This document shows, one piece after another, positions 41,825 to 50,445 of a DNA stretch of 64,000 nucleotides. Position numbers and translations under genes: made by a program. Each line of letters opens with the position of its first letter. The first letter of the stretch is position 1. A model generated the notes under the pieces. That model saw nothing but the letters and a program-made list of their open reading frames with translations, was not told where the DNA came from and searched no databases. The stretch lies in the IMG/VR virus record IMGVR_UViG_3300043570_001980, positions 277,991-341,990 of that record. One strand, given 5' to 3'. This DNA is from a virus.

Positions 41825-42039
41825 TGCCTCATTGCTTTAAAATCATGGTTAACGGGAAAGTCGATACCTATCTTAGATACGAAGACATTCCCGAAATTCT
41901 TGATCACGTTATTGAGTTTGACCCGGAGATTCCTCCGCCACCACACAATGACAAAGATCACGATGAAATTGATCTTTGGAAAAGTAGATTTAAAGATCTT
42001 ATGGAGAGAGAACGTGCCAGCAGTAGCAAGAATCGGTGA
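41824..42039 (+). CDS. Small phage protein before the PAAR gene
   Basis: A 71-residue protein: HCFKIMVNGKVDTYLRYEDI at the start, a Pro/His turn (EIPPPPHNDKDHDEID) and a charged C-terminal helix (LWKSRFKDLMERERASSS). It overlaps the PAAR gene by 26 bases, so they are made together. No function recognised; a tail-assembly role is possible. Confidence 0.6.
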   Translation: MPHCFKIMVNGKVDTYLRYEDIPEILDHVIEFDPEIPPPPHNDKDHDEIDLWKSRFKDLMERERASSSKNR

Positions 42040-42304
42040 TAAATGTGTGGTTGATTGTAGCCCGCCTACTTTAATATCAGGCAGTGGAGATGTAAAAGTA
42101 AACGGCGTTGGCGTTGTGCGCCAAGGAGACAGCACAGACCCACACAAACTTAAAAAGGGCAGATGCCCCATCCACGAATCAAAAGTCACCGGTGGGTCAG
42201 GATCTGTGTTTGTGAACGGTAAACCCATTGCCAGAGTTGGCGACGCCCTTGGTCCAGAATGCACACAAATTAGTCAGGGATCCGGCGATGTATTTGCAGG
42301 ATAA
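42014..42304 (+). CDS. PAAR-motif tail spike tip protein
   Basis: A 96-residue PAAR protein (T4 gp5.4 type) that caps the central tail spike and sharpens it for membrane piercing. It starts at a GTG (VPAVARIGDKCVVD) with GGAG as ribosome site. Repeated PAAR units are ISGSGDVKVNGVGVVRQGD and GGSGSVFVNGKPIARVGD, with Cys and His near zinc-binding positions (CPIHES, ECTQISQGS). The start is the GTG and not a longer reading, as that gives the family N-terminus. Confidence 0.9.
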   Translation: MPAVARIGDKCVVDCSPPTLISGSGDVKVNGVGVVRQGDSTDPHKLKKGRCPIHESKVTGGSGSVFVNGKPIARVGDALGPECTQISQGSGDVFAG

Positions 42305-42307
42305 AAA

Positions 42308-44185
42308 ATGGGTCTAAGTCCTACTCAATTGATTGCCAGCGCAGGCCTTACAGAAAATCAAGGCATCACTGTCAGTGGCAATCTAACTTTGAATATTACC
42401 AATTACAACAACGTTGCTGTTGTTAAGCAGTTTATGGGTGTGGTGGCCAATGCCATTGCTGGCAATATTGGCAATGCCACAATAGCAGATCTTCAGACGC
42501 TGGGAGCATCAAACTTTCCTGCTGTTACCAATGCTATTCCATCATCTGCGGCCAATGCATTAGGCAATACCTATACCACTGGGTTCACTGGCTATATCAC
42601 AATGATTGCCAATACAGAAACGGGTAACAGTGATGTCAGCAAGTTCACACAAATTTTTTCTCAGTCACAGGGGTATATTTCACAGGCTAACCAATTCTTA
42701 AAAGCCAACGAAAAATCCAAAACACTTGCAACCACTTTTACCAACATGGATGATCTGACCACTGGTGGATTTTCCAGTGTTAATTCAAATTTGCAAAAGT
42801 TTGGTGAAGATCTGCAAAAGCTTGGCAGCCTGATCAATCTTAAAGACCTTAATAGTCTTGGAAGTCCTGCCGCATTGCTAAAACAGTTTGTAAACGTAGC
42901 AGGACTAACACCTGCTATCCGTGCCATGGCCATTGCTGCCGGTGCCACTGACAGTCAATTAAACAGTATAGCCAAAGTCGAGTTCGCTGAAAATGTAAAC
43001 AAAGCCTTGTACGAAGGCATGACAAAAATCACAGGTGATGCACTATCACAGGTCAACGCTATTATGAAAGTTACCACAAGTAATATTTCAACAATGGCTG
43101 ATTTACTAAATCCTGTCAAAATTTTTCCTACCAGCTTTGGCGGATTTACTGCACCTACTGCCAACGGATTACAAAAAATTTATGTAGACCAGTCAGGCAG
43201 CGTTAATCAACAGTTGGCAACACTACTGCCACAGACATACATTGATCTTTATAACACGTTACAAAAAATTATTCCGCAGGACCAGGCATTGGCCAACAAA
43301 GCACTGGTAGCATCGCTGATGCAGATTAAAGGGATTTTTAATTCCACGCTGGTATCAATGAGCAAAGCAGTTACCAGTCTAGAAACCAACACAGGTCTTG
43401 GAGATATAAATGCTTTAACAACTCCAGTGCCGGCTTCAGTTGGTTCTACATTACAATCACAACTGGGATCAGGAACAGGTCCAGGGAATACTCTTGTATT
43501 AAATGATGTGATTGGCACAGCTGCCGGAGCAGTACAAAATATAGAATTGCCAATTGTGACAGCAACCATGTCAAACCTTGCAACGGCAAATGCATTTTAT
43601 ACTCTGACATTTGACGACGGAAATCCAAATAGTGCTGTCAAACTTGGCGTGTTTACTGTGATGAATTATGTGTTAAACGGCGCCTACAATCAATCTAATC
43701 CAAATCCGTCGCCACCTCCGGCGGAACTGGGAGAAATTATAATACCAGCACCACAGCCTGGTGCAGGAACGTATGGGCCAGCAAACTCTGCTCCAAGTTT
43801 GTATGCTAGTGTTTTTGATGTACTAATCCCAATTGCGGCCAGCGATATTTCAAACATTGCCACAACAAATTCTACCAATGTTGCCATAACAACATCAGCA
43901 TTTGGTAATATGGCAGCTCAGCTGGAAAGAGAAAAAACCAATCAAGCCAAAGCACAGATTGACTTTGCTAACCTACAGCCAAACGCAACATCTTCTGTAC
44001 TGTCGTTTGCATCAAGTCTGGCCTCTTATGGCAAGGATGTAGAGCCCGGTCAGGCCGCAGACTATATCAACAGCGTGGCTGATGTCAGCAACCAAACAGG
44101 ACAGGCAATTATTGCATCCATGCGTGAAGCTAGAAATATCGCCGCTTTAGGTGCTGTCGGTGTCCCCACAGATACCCAATTGTAA
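42308..44185 (+). CDS. Large virion structural protein
   Basis: A 625-residue protein, rich in Ala, Asn, Thr, Ser and Gln, with long helical stretches and little charge. No enzymatic motif. Residues 480-500 form a Pro-rich linker (PNPSPPPAELGEIIIPAPQP). It follows the PAAR tip gene by 3 bases, so a baseplate or tail-hub neighbour is likely. Similar large low-complexity helical proteins occur in T4-like marine phages. The call is by context. Confidence 0.55.
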   Translation: MGLSPTQLIASAGLTENQGITVSGNLTLNITNYNNVAVVKQFMGVVANAIAGNIGNATIADLQTLGASNFPAVTNAIPSSAANALGNTYTTGFTGYITMIANTETGNSDVSKFTQIFSQSQGYISQANQFLKANEKSKTLATTFTNMDDLTTGGFSSVNSNLQKFGEDLQKLGSLINLKDLNSLGSPAALLKQFVNVAGLTPAIRAMAIAAGATDSQLNSIAKVEFAENVNKALYEGMTKITGDALSQVNAIMKVTTSNISTMADLLNPVKIFPTSFGGFTAPTANGLQKIYVDQSGSVNQQLATLLPQTYIDLYNTLQKIIPQDQALANKALVASLMQIKGIFNSTLVSMSKAVTSLETNTGLGDINALTTPVPASVGSTLQSQLGSGTGPGNTLVLNDVIGTAAGAVQNIELPIVTATMSNLATANAFYTLTFDDGNPNSAVKLGVFTVMNYVLNGAYNQSNPNPSPPPAELGEIIIPAPQPGAGTYGPANSAPSLYASVFDVLIPIAASDISNIATTNSTNVAITTSAFGNMAAQLEREKTNQAKAQIDFANLQPNATSSVLSFASSLASYGKDVEPGQAADYINSVADVSNQTGQAIIASMREARNIAALGAVGVPTDTQL

Positions 44186-44204
44186 GCGGTTACTAACTTA
44201 GAGG

Positions 44205-44233
44205 TTGACACAAAATTGGAATTATTTTATAAT
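44205..44233 (+). promoter_or_regulatory. Sigma-70-type promoter
   Basis: TTGACA at 44205-44210, 17-base spacer, TATAAT at 44228-44233: the full consensus. The spacer differs from the TTGACC family. It leads the small-gene block from 44273. Confidence 0.9.
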
Positions 44234-44272
44234 TGCGTTATGTTTAAAACTTTAGAACATGGAGCCTATTAA

Positions 44273-44506
44273 ATGAGCAGACTAGCATTGCACGGTCGTC
44301 CCTGGGTTGTTTTTAACCCCTACAACAAAGAACATCGACAATGGTTTGCCGAGTTCAATCGCACAGCCAAATGGGGCGACTGTCCTGTTCGCTTTGTTGT
44401 CAACGAAGACCATGGTGATTTAATCACACAAATTCAACGAGAACTAATCCAATTTTATGTTGACAAGGAGTTCCGAAATGGCCTGGGTAAAGTTTCAAAA
44501 GGATGA
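44273..44506 (+). CDS. Small early-type phage protein
   Basis: A 77-residue basic protein with many Trp, Arg and Phe residues (LALHGRPWVVFNPYNKEHRQ, HGDLITQIQRELIQFYVD). It is the first gene after a full-consensus promoter and its end overlaps the next gene by 29 bases. Small proteins at such places in phages often act on host functions; the target is unknown. Confidence 0.6.
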   Translation: MSRLALHGRPWVVFNPYNKEHRQWFAEFNRTAKWGDCPVRFVVNEDHGDLITQIQRELIQFYVDKEFRNGLGKVSKG

Positions 44507-44678
44507 TCGCTTTTTGCCCCGCAAAGGGTTAGAAGGTCCGTTTCATTATGTCAATGGCAGGGTATTGTACTATGACCCCAAAGCCGGTGAGTACTACGAT
44601 AGTACTACAGATTTCTATGTTCCCCGCGAAGAAATCGACGATCTAAATTCCCAATTATTTCGTTGCTTGTCAACCTAA
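44478..44678 (+). CDS. Small early-type phage protein
   Basis: A 66-residue protein starting MAWVKFQKDDRFLPRKG with a Tyr-rich middle (HYVNGRVLYYDPKAGEYYDS). The ATG at 44478 has AAGGAG just ahead and is preferred over a TTG-type start further upstream. It overlaps the preceding gene by 29 bases in another frame. No family recognised. Confidence 0.55.
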   Translation: MAWVKFQKDDRFLPRKGLEGPFHYVNGRVLYYDPKAGEYYDSTTDFYVPREEIDDLNSQLFRCLST

Positions 44679-44701
44679 AATTGTGGCTTTTTTACAACAA
44701 A

Positions 44702-44727
44702 AACCCTAGTAATTCTAGGGTTTTTTC
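44702..44727 (+). terminator. Rho-independent terminator
   Basis: An 8-bp stem (AACCCTAG at 44702-44709 with CTAGGGTT at 44715-44722) and a T run. It separates the first small-gene unit from the next promoter. Confidence 0.88.
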
Positions 44728-44733
44728 TTTTGG

Positions 44734-44762
44734 TTGACCGATAATTTCTCTTTTGCTATAAT
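44734..44762 (+). promoter_or_regulatory. Sigma-70-type promoter of the TTGACCGATAAT family
   Basis: TTGACC at 44734-44739, 17-base spacer starting GATAATTTC and ending TTTTGC, TATAAT at 44757-44762, then ACTTGTAT. Nearly the same sequence recurs at 45339 and 45820. Confidence 0.92.
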
Positions 44763-44792
44763 ACTTGTATAGTAATTAAAAAGGAGTTAGAG

Positions 44793-45053
44793 ATGAAAGC
44801 ACTTCAAGCATACATTGACCAAAAAAACAAATGGAATGCGATTTTTAATGGTCGTCAATATGAAATCACCACAGCCGCCGGTCGTCAGCAAGTTGCTGAC
44901 AGTTTGGATGCAGATTTAAGTCCAGAGAACTTGACCTGCGATGGCGAACTGCCCCGTAGCCAGGTCCAAGCCCGCTATCGTCAATTGTCTGCCGCGGCAC
45001 GTGAATTGCAGAAATTGGATGCCAGCGTTAAGTTTTACGAGTTTTCGGAGTAA
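44793..45053 (+). CDS. Small early-type phage protein
   Basis: An 86-residue charged, helical protein (MKALQAYIDQKNKWNAIFNG, QVQARYRQLSAAARELQKLD). It has a strong promoter and AAGGAG ribosome site of its own and is followed 4 bases later by a small zinc-type protein. No family recognised. Confidence 0.6.
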   Translation: MKALQAYIDQKNKWNAIFNGRQYEITTAAGRQQVADSLDADLSPENLTCDGELPRSQVQARYRQLSAAARELQKLDASVKFYEFSE

Positions 45054-45057
45054 GATT

Positions 45058-45342
45058 ATGAATGGTTGGGAAAATAGTAGAGGGTATCTCACAACAATGA
45101 AAGCGGAGGCGCATGACCGCAATCCAAATCTCAGCCGTCGTAATGCCAATCCCAAGGTACGACTACAGTTTGACCCCAAGGAGGATATTGGATGTTTCCA
45201 TTGTGGCACTTTTCGCAGTTATAATTTTGAATTTGACAGCAATTATTGTGACCCTTGCAACAAGTGGTTGGAAGGCACATGCAAGGATGCTGACTGTCCC
45301 TTCTGCCCCAAACGTCCCAAGTACCCCAAGTACCCTGGTTGA
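45058..45342 (+). CDS. Small zinc-binding-type protein
   Basis: A 94-residue basic protein with two Cys-pair groups: CFHCGTFRSYNFEFDSNYC with CDPC completing a CxxC...CxxC knuckle, and CKDADCPFC as a second group. Such double knuckles bind zinc and often act as small nucleic-acid or protein binders. The start at 45058 has GGAG ahead. It ends with repeated PKYPKYPG, inside which the next promoter begins. Confidence 0.6.
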   Translation: MNGWENSRGYLTTMKAEAHDRNPNLSRRNANPKVRLQFDPKEDIGCFHCGTFRSYNFEFDSNYCDPCNKWLEGTCKDADCPFCPKRPKYPKYPG

Positions 45343-45367
45343 CCGATAATTCCCGTTTTGTTATAAT
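45339..45367 (+). promoter_or_regulatory. Sigma-70-type promoter of the TTGACCGATAAT family
   Basis: TTGACC at 45339-45344, 17-base spacer GATAATTCCCGTTTTGT, TATAAT at 45362-45367 and the same ACTTGTAT after it as at 44762. It overlaps the stop of the upstream gene. Confidence 0.92.
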
Positions 45368-45400
45368 ACTTGTATTGCAATTAAAAAGGAAGCTACCAAA

Positions 45401-45823
45401 ATGAAACACACTATCCTATTAGACAATGGTACCTACTTGCAGGTCAATGACATGGGCTGGACTGAGCGTAAGACGCCCAGGCAGTACAAGAATCTAGCAG
45501 AAGCCCAACATCATTTACAATGGGGAATTGACATGTGTCATACTAATGTTAAACTTAGGACAGACTACATTGCAACCTATCACAAAGACAAAACTAAATT
45601 TGAAAAGGCTGTGGCCAAAGAACAGTCCCTAATCAAAGAGCTAGAGACACAGCCGTATAACAAGGTAGCAGATCAGATTAAGAAAGCTCACTTTAATATT
45701 GATCAACTCACTGTCAAGTTTTATCCCGAAAGCCGTCTTGCAGATTTTAAACGTGATACCAAATTCCTTGCAAGTGCCAAAAAGGTACTGGCCAACAATC
45801 CCAGGGTCATTCCTTTAGGTTGA
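45401..45823 (+). CDS. Early-type phage protein of unknown function
   Basis: A 140-residue protein, helical and Lys-rich, with a short beta start (HTILLDNGTYLQVNDMGWTE), an N-terminal KTPRQYKNLAEAQHHLQ and a long charged helix (FEKAVAKEQSLIKELETQ). It has its own promoter and AAGGA ribosome site. Its stop codon overlaps the next promoter. No family recognised. Confidence 0.6.
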   Translation: MKHTILLDNGTYLQVNDMGWTERKTPRQYKNLAEAQHHLQWGIDMCHTNVKLRTDYIATYHKDKTKFEKAVAKEQSLIKELETQPYNKVADQIKKAHFNIDQLTVKFYPESRLADFKRDTKFLASAKKVLANNPRVIPLG

Positions 45824-45848
45824 CCGATAATTCCCAATTTGCTATAAT
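45820..45848 (+). promoter_or_regulatory. Sigma-70-type promoter of the TTGACCGATAAT family
   Basis: TTGACC at 45820-45825, 17-base spacer GATAATTCCCAATTTGC, TATAAT at 45843-45848. The -35 box sits on the stop codon of the upstream gene. Confidence 0.92.
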
Positions 45849-45879
45849 ATACATATACTGAAACACAAAGGAGCTTGAT

Positions 45880-46356
45880 ATGGGTACTCGTAGTCGCATT
45901 GCAGTTATGCATGGTGATAAATGTAAATCAGTTTACTGTCACTGGGATGGCTATCTCGAACACAATGGTCTTATTCTACAGGAACACTATGACTCAGCAA
46001 AAGCAAACCACCTTGTGGCCCTTGGGGACCTCAGTAGCCTCCGCCAGAACATCGGCGAAAAACATGCCTTCAGTCACTTTGACCTCACGCCAGCGGAACG
46101 TGAGCAATACAAGTTGGACCACGGAGATTCATGCACGTTCTACGGTCGTGACCGCGGAGAAGAAGGCTTCGACTTTGCAGTGGATTTAACCTTTGCCAAG
46201 TTCTTTGAACGTGCCGACGGATGCTGTGCAGAATGGTATTACATTATGCAAGATGGGGTCTGGTATGTGGGTAACACTTACGAGAGTGATACAAAGTTTT
46301 ACAAGAAACTGGTGTTGTTATCAGAAGCCTTGGAAACTGTAAAGGAAACAGCATAA
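45880..46356 (+). CDS. Phage protein of a family seen in T4-like phages
   Basis: A 158-residue protein starting MGTRSRIAVMHGDKCKSVYC, with HWDGYLEHNGLILQEHYDS and VALGDLSSLRQNIGEK following. It recalls a family of small proteins found in several T4-like phages. There are several Cys and His residues (CHWDG, CTFYGRD, DGCCAEW) but no standard zinc motif. Own promoter and AAGGAG ribosome site. Function unknown to me. Its stop overlaps the next ATG (TAATG). Confidence 0.65.
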   Translation: MGTRSRIAVMHGDKCKSVYCHWDGYLEHNGLILQEHYDSAKANHLVALGDLSSLRQNIGEKHAFSHFDLTPAEREQYKLDHGDSCTFYGRDRGEEGFDFAVDLTFAKFFERADGCCAEWYYIMQDGVWYVGNTYESDTKFYKKLVLLSEALETVKETA

Positions 46357-46508
46357 TGATTAGAATTATGATTGGGTTATTGATTGCCTTTGGTGCAGTT
46401 GGTGGCATTGAGCACAGTCAAACAGATCTTGATTTATTTTATGCCGCATTGACAGCATCATTTGGTCTAATGATAATGGCATCAGGTGTGTCGTTTGTTA
46501 AGGAATAA
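46356..46508 (+). CDS. Small two-helix membrane protein
   Basis: A 50-residue protein with two hydrophobic helices (MIRIMIGLLIAFGAVGGIEH and LTASFGLMIMASGVSFV) around a polar turn (SQTDLDLFYA). The ATG shares a base with the upstream stop (TAATG). The hydrophobic pattern with two membrane spans and coupling argue that it is a true gene. Confidence 0.55.
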   Translation: MIRIMIGLLIAFGAVGGIEHSQTDLDLFYAALTASFGLMIMASGVSFVKE

Positions 46509-46514
46509 TTTATA

Positions 46515-47009
46515 ATGAACTGTAGCCCTACACTCACTGCTGAAGAATTCAAGACTATACATAACGCCTTGTGGGAGTTGGATCAGGTCAGAACACAGCT
46601 TGAAGAAGTACTCAAACCTGAACTGTACATCAAGCTGGCCCGTGCCGCAACAGACATTCGCAAAGGTCTTACCAGTGCATACGAACAAGACAGCAAGTCG
46701 TTTGAACTTAAACAAGAGCATTATAGTGATGTTCAAAATCAACTAGGATTGTCAGCTGTCTGGAGTGTCTACGACGCAAACAATCTTGGCGATCGTCATC
46801 CCTTTGAAGGTGTGGATCGTGTGTTATACAAAGACCATTGGGGCGACGACACAGTGAGTTCTGAGATCAATGGACTAACTTGGTCGGCATTGTATGTTGC
46901 GGCCAATGCCTGTATCCGTGACAGCGGTGATGAACATCACATGTTCATTGAAGGTTTTAAAATTGCCAAAGATGATCCACGTACACTTATTCTTTCTACA
47001 GGAAGTTAA
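46515..47009 (+). CDS. Early-type phage protein of unknown function
   Basis: A 164-residue, acidic protein: a helical first half (TIHNALWELDQVRTQLEEVL, LARAATDIRKGLTSAYEQDS) and a mixed second half (WSVYDANNLGDRHPFEGVDR, NGLTWSALYVAANACIRDSG). No catalytic motif I recognise. It lies six bases before the DNA ligase gene. Confidence 0.6.
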   Translation: MNCSPTLTAEEFKTIHNALWELDQVRTQLEEVLKPELYIKLARAATDIRKGLTSAYEQDSKSFELKQEHYSDVQNQLGLSAVWSVYDANNLGDRHPFEGVDRVLYKDHWGDDTVSSEINGLTWSALYVAANACIRDSGDEHHMFIEGFKIAKDDPRTLILSTGS

Positions 47010-47014
47010 ATACT

Positions 47015-48388
47015 ATGCAAGATATTAATTTTAGCGACGAAAGGTTTGACAACACAATGGCCGCAGGCTGGATACGTGATCTGGAAAGTTCGGACAGTCG
47101 CATACACAAAGAAAAAACTATTGAAAAAGCACTAATGGCGGCAAGACTTGGTAGTGCCGATGCACAATGTTTCCTCTTTAATTGCTACCAGGCCTATAAT
47201 CCTTTCTACACTTTTAACATCCGTCAGGTACCCGAGACCAACGGGCTGACTGGTATGCCTAACCCCTGGACTACATTTTGGGCCTTGTTAGAAAGTCTAC
47301 GTACCAGAAGCGTCACCGGTAATCGTGCAAGAGAAGCAATCGAAACTTGCAGTCAAATGTTTGACTCAGACGAGTGGAATAACTTGGCTCGACGGGTGTT
47401 GATCAAGGACTTGAGATGCGGTATCTCAGAGAAAACTCTAAACAAAGTACTGGGCAAGACTGAATGGAAGATACCAATCTTCAGTTGCCAACTGGCCCAG
47501 GATTCTACAGACCAGCCCAAAAAGTTAAAAGGTATCAAACGCCTGGAAGTCAAGCTGGATGGTGTGCGTGTGTTGGCAGTTGTGAATGGATCTGCTTGTA
47601 CATTGTACAGCCGTAATGGCAAAGAGTTTGAGAACTTCCCACAGATTGCAGACTTTATCGAAGAACATCGCAAAGCATTCCAGCGTGATTCTGCCTTTGG
47701 TGGACAGTTTGTGTTGGATGGCGAGATTGTGGGCAAGAATTTCCAGGACTTGATGAAGCAAGCACAACGCAAGAGCAATGCTAAAACAGACAACATGGTG
47801 TATCATGTGTTTGACATCTTGCCGTTGACAGAGTTCCGTGAAGGCTTTTGTAATTTGCAACAGCACAAGCGAATTGATCTCTTAAAACGTGCTCAAGCAA
47901 TGTTACCAGAAAATGGGTGTGTGCAAATCATGCCCGGTATGGATGTGGACTTGGACACAGCAGAAGGACATGATGTCATGCGCAGGTTTGCCGAAGCTTC
48001 AGTACAAGAAGGTTATGAAGGCATCATGATCAAGAACATGGATGCACCTTACGAGTGCAAACGTTCAGACTTTTGGATGAAATGGAAACCTACTATTACT
48101 GTTGATCTCGATATTGTGGGTTTCGAAGAAGGAACCGGTCGCAATCTTGGCCGGTTGGGTGCTATAATTTGTGAAGGAGTCGATAATGACCGAAATATTA
48201 GGGTTAATGTTGGCAGTGGTTTGTCTGATAGCGATCGCGATGAGTATTGGACCGCTAGGGATAAACTTTTGGGGTGCGTGGTTGAAGTTGAAGCTGACGC
48301 AGTTACGCAAAACCAAGACGGATCGTATAGTTTGAGGTTTCCTCGATTTTTGCGATTCCGTGGATTTGAACAAGGAGAAAAATTATGA
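47015..48388 (+). CDS. ATP-dependent DNA ligase (T4 gp30-like)
   Basis: A 457-residue ligase, close to the 487 of T4 gp30. The N-terminal helical domain is followed by the adenylation domain with motif I LEVKLDGVRVL (Lys180), motif Ia-like CTLYSRNGKEFENFP, motif III VFDILPL, motif IV EGIMIKNMD and motif V SDFWMKWKPT, then an OB fold with VNVGSGLSD and LRFPRFLRFRG. It seals nicks on the lagging strand. The stop overlaps the next ATG. Confidence 0.95.
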   Translation: MQDINFSDERFDNTMAAGWIRDLESSDSRIHKEKTIEKALMAARLGSADAQCFLFNCYQAYNPFYTFNIRQVPETNGLTGMPNPWTTFWALLESLRTRSVTGNRAREAIETCSQMFDSDEWNNLARRVLIKDLRCGISEKTLNKVLGKTEWKIPIFSCQLAQDSTDQPKKLKGIKRLEVKLDGVRVLAVVNGSACTLYSRNGKEFENFPQIADFIEEHRKAFQRDSAFGGQFVLDGEIVGKNFQDLMKQAQRKSNAKTDNMVYHVFDILPLTEFREGFCNLQQHKRIDLLKRAQAMLPENGCVQIMPGMDVDLDTAEGHDVMRRFAEASVQEGYEGIMIKNMDAPYECKRSDFWMKWKPTITVDLDIVGFEEGTGRNLGRLGAIICEGVDNDRNIRVNVGSGLSDSDRDEYWTARDKLLGCVVEVEADAVTQNQDGSYSLRFPRFLRFRGFEQGEKL

Positions 48389-48600
48389 CTATGCATGAAA
48401 ATTTTATTAAAATTGCTGATAATGCTTTTAAAGAAAAACTCAACGAAGAGGACTTTCTTGATGCATTTAAAGCAAACCCAAGTTTATTCTGTGCCTTGCG
48501 CCTGGATGAATTACAGTTATTTGCTGAAGGCATTGTTCGAGAATGTGCCACAGTATCCGGTAAGGAAAAAGCTTTACTCAAACATTTTGGATTAGAATAA
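48385..48600 (+). CDS. Small phage protein
   Basis: A 71-residue, helical protein (MTMHENFIKIADNAFKEKLN, LRLDELQLFAEGIVRECATV). The ATG at 48385 overlaps the ligase stop and has AAGGAG ahead at 48372-48377. No family recognised. Confidence 0.6.
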   Translation: MTMHENFIKIADNAFKEKLNEEDFLDAFKANPSLFCALRLDELQLFAEGIVRECATVSGKEKALLKHFGLE

Positions 48601-48664
48601 TATAGCCATTCTTCATTATGAAGAAACTTTATTATCTTAAAGAAGGTCGCAGATAAAGATATGG

Positions 48665-48934
48665 ATGGAAAATAAAAAATCCCACAAGTTTTATTTTGCA
48701 ATAAAAAACTCTCAGCAATGGTATAATGTCATGGCTGAGTGTCGCCGCTTGTTTGGTAAAGAATGGTCTTGCCAGGGAAAGGTACGGCGTAAACTTGATA
48801 AAATTAGATGGTCAGATAACCCTCGAGTTGATGTTTGGTTTGAAGTGCCTGATTCTAAATTTGGCGTGTGGATTACGCTCAAAACAGGAGTTGAGTTGAT
48901 CAAACAAGAGATTAAAAAACCGGTAAATAACTAA
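48665..48934 (+). CDS. Small basic phage protein
   Basis: An 89-residue basic protein (MENKKSHKFYFAIKNSQQWY, LFGKEWSCQGKVRRKLDKIR) with Trp spread along the chain. The mix of strands and basic residues suggests nucleic-acid binding but nothing definite. About 64 bases of non-coding sequence precede it with no clear promoter. Confidence 0.55.
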   Translation: MENKKSHKFYFAIKNSQQWYNVMAECRRLFGKEWSCQGKVRRKLDKIRWSDNPRVDVWFEVPDSKFGVWITLKTGVELIKQEIKKPVNN

Positions 48935-48936
48935 CT

Positions 48937-50445
48937 ATGTTTTTGTCACTACTAACTTTAGCAATAGCCCTGTCTTTATCTGCCATTGCCGCTTTCTATT
49001 CAATTGCAGGTCTTGCGGCTATATTTGCCGCGGCAGTAGTGCCTATCATGATTATGGGGTCGATACTTGAGGTTGCTAAACTAGTTGTAACAGTCTGGCT
49101 ACACGAATACTGGCACCGTTGCCGGTTAACCATGAAATTGTATCTAGTGCCTGCAGTTGGTATATTGATGATAATAACATCAATGGGTATTTTTGGCTTC
49201 TTGTCAAAAGCCCACAGTGATCAAAGCCTAGTATCAGGTGATGTGCAGGCCAAGATTGCAGTCTACGATGAAAAAATTAAAACAGCCAAAGAGAACATAG
49301 ATGCAAACCGCAAAGCTCTTAAACAAATGGATGAGGCAGTGGACCAGGTCATGGGCCGAAGCACTTCAGAAACAGGTGCAGATAAAGCCGTGGCTCTCCG
49401 TAGGACGCAACAAAAGGAACGTGGGCGTCTCCTTGCTGAAATCGAAGCCGAACAGAAAAGAATTAGCATATTTGCTGAAGAGCGAGCGCCGATTGCCGCC
49501 GAGGTTAGAAAAGTAGAAGCCGAAGTAGGACCAATAAAATACATTGCTTCATTTATCTATGGTGATAACCCTGATGCCAACTTGCTGGAAAAAGCAGTGA
49601 CCTGGGTGATCATTATCATTGTTGCTGTGTTTGATCCCTTGGCTATCATGATGTTGTTGGCCGCAACTGAAAGTTTAAAGTGGCGTAGAGAAGATTTAGA
49701 AAAAACACCAGCATACGAAGAAGACGATGGGCCGTTAACCAACGATCAAATTGATCAAATCAAAGAATCAGCCAACGAAGATTTGCCCACTGGTGACTTG
49801 ATAATCAAAGACGAGTTATTTCCGAACAACCTACATCCTCCAGGTTGGATGTTTACAAATCCAGAAACCCATCCAGTTGAAACACTATCAATTGAATCAG
49901 ATCCTATACCTTGTGTAAAATGTGGTACACCACTGGTCGATGTACCCAGCATAGGATTAGTTTGTGCTAACCCGGATTGTGACCCAGTTAATGAAGAGGT
50001 CGAAGAAGAGGTCGAAGAAGAGGTCGAAAACGATTCAGACGCAGTCAAAGAAGCTAAACGTCGTTGGAAAGCAGATAACCCCAATGAAACTTTAAAAAAT
50101 CAACGGCGATTAGTTGACGCAGGCTTTATCGATCATTACCCATGGGAAGATTACTTAGATATTGGCAATGAAGATTTAGACATTCCTTATGGAGACCAAT
50201 TACCCGAGTCTTCTGCAAAAGGAGAAATGTATCTTAACACAGCATACCAACCAACCAAGTTATTTAAATACAATGGACAAAAATGGATTGAAGTTGATAA
50301 AAAATTAACCGACAGATATGTATATAATGACTCTTACATTGATTATTTAATTAGTAAAATAAGTTCAGGCGAGTACGACCCTGAACTGCTCAATGACAGT
50401 GAACGTTCCCAAATCGAAGAAAAACTTAAACAAGGACCAATTTAA
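48937..50445 (+). CDS. Multi-domain membrane protein with coiled coil and zinc ribbon
   Basis: A 502-residue protein. Three transmembrane helices lie in residues 2-92, then a long coiled coil (about 95-195; [20 protein letters not shown] and on), a fourth hydrophobic span (about 224-246, [20 protein letters not shown]), and a soluble C-terminal part. The soluble part has a zinc ribbon (Cys326, Cys329, Cys343, Cys348), a Glu/Val repeat ([13 protein letters not shown]) and a closing domain with [13 protein letters not shown]. The coiled coil between helices would lie on one side of the membrane, so it may act as a membrane anchor or lysis-timing factor. No known family function. Coupled to clpX by TAATG. 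Confidence 0.65.
   Translation: MFLSLLTLAIALSLSAIAAFYSIAGLAAIFAAAVVPIMIMGSILEVAKLVVTVWLHEYWHRCRLTMKLYLVPAVGILMIITSMGIFGFLSKAHSDQSLVSGDVQAKIAVYDEKIKTAKENIDANRKALKQMDEAVDQVMGRSTSETGADKAVALRRTQQKERGRLLAEIEAEQKRISIFAEERAPIAAEVRKVEAEVGPIKYIASFIYGDNPDANLLEKAVTWVIIIIVAVFDPLAIMMLLAATESLKWRREDLEKTPAYEEDDGPLTNDQIDQIKESANEDLPTGDLIIKDELFPNNLHPPGWMFTNPETHPVETLSIESDPIPCVKCGTPLVDVPSIGLVCANPDCDPVNEEVEEEVEEEVENDSDAVKEAKRRWKADNPNETLKNQRRLVDAGFIDHYPWEDYLDIGNEDLDIPYGDQLPESSAKGEMYLNTAYQPTKLFKYNGQKWIEVDKKLTDRYVYNDSYIDYLISKISSGEYDPELLNDSERSQIEEKLKQGPI
49993..50028 (+). repeat. Tandem 12-bp repeat (three copies)
   Basis: GAAGAGGTCGAA occurs three times back to back and in frame, giving a Glu-Glu-Val-Glu repeat. Length changes by slippage would keep the frame. 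Confidence 0.9.

Noticed and set aside
47353-47866. Open frames on the minus strand of the DNA ligase
   Set aside because: No ribosome site, no family pattern and full overlap with a firmly assigned gene.
48162-48167. TATAAT inside the DNA ligase gene
   Set aside because: No matching -35 element and no downstream gene for several hundred bases in the right place.
48603-48660. Short open frame starting at 48618
   Set aside because: Only about a dozen codons, no ribosome site and no coupling to neighbours.
48722-48727. TATAAT inside the 48665 gene
   Set aside because: Best -35 candidate is 19 bases away and poor; no start codon follows that needs it.
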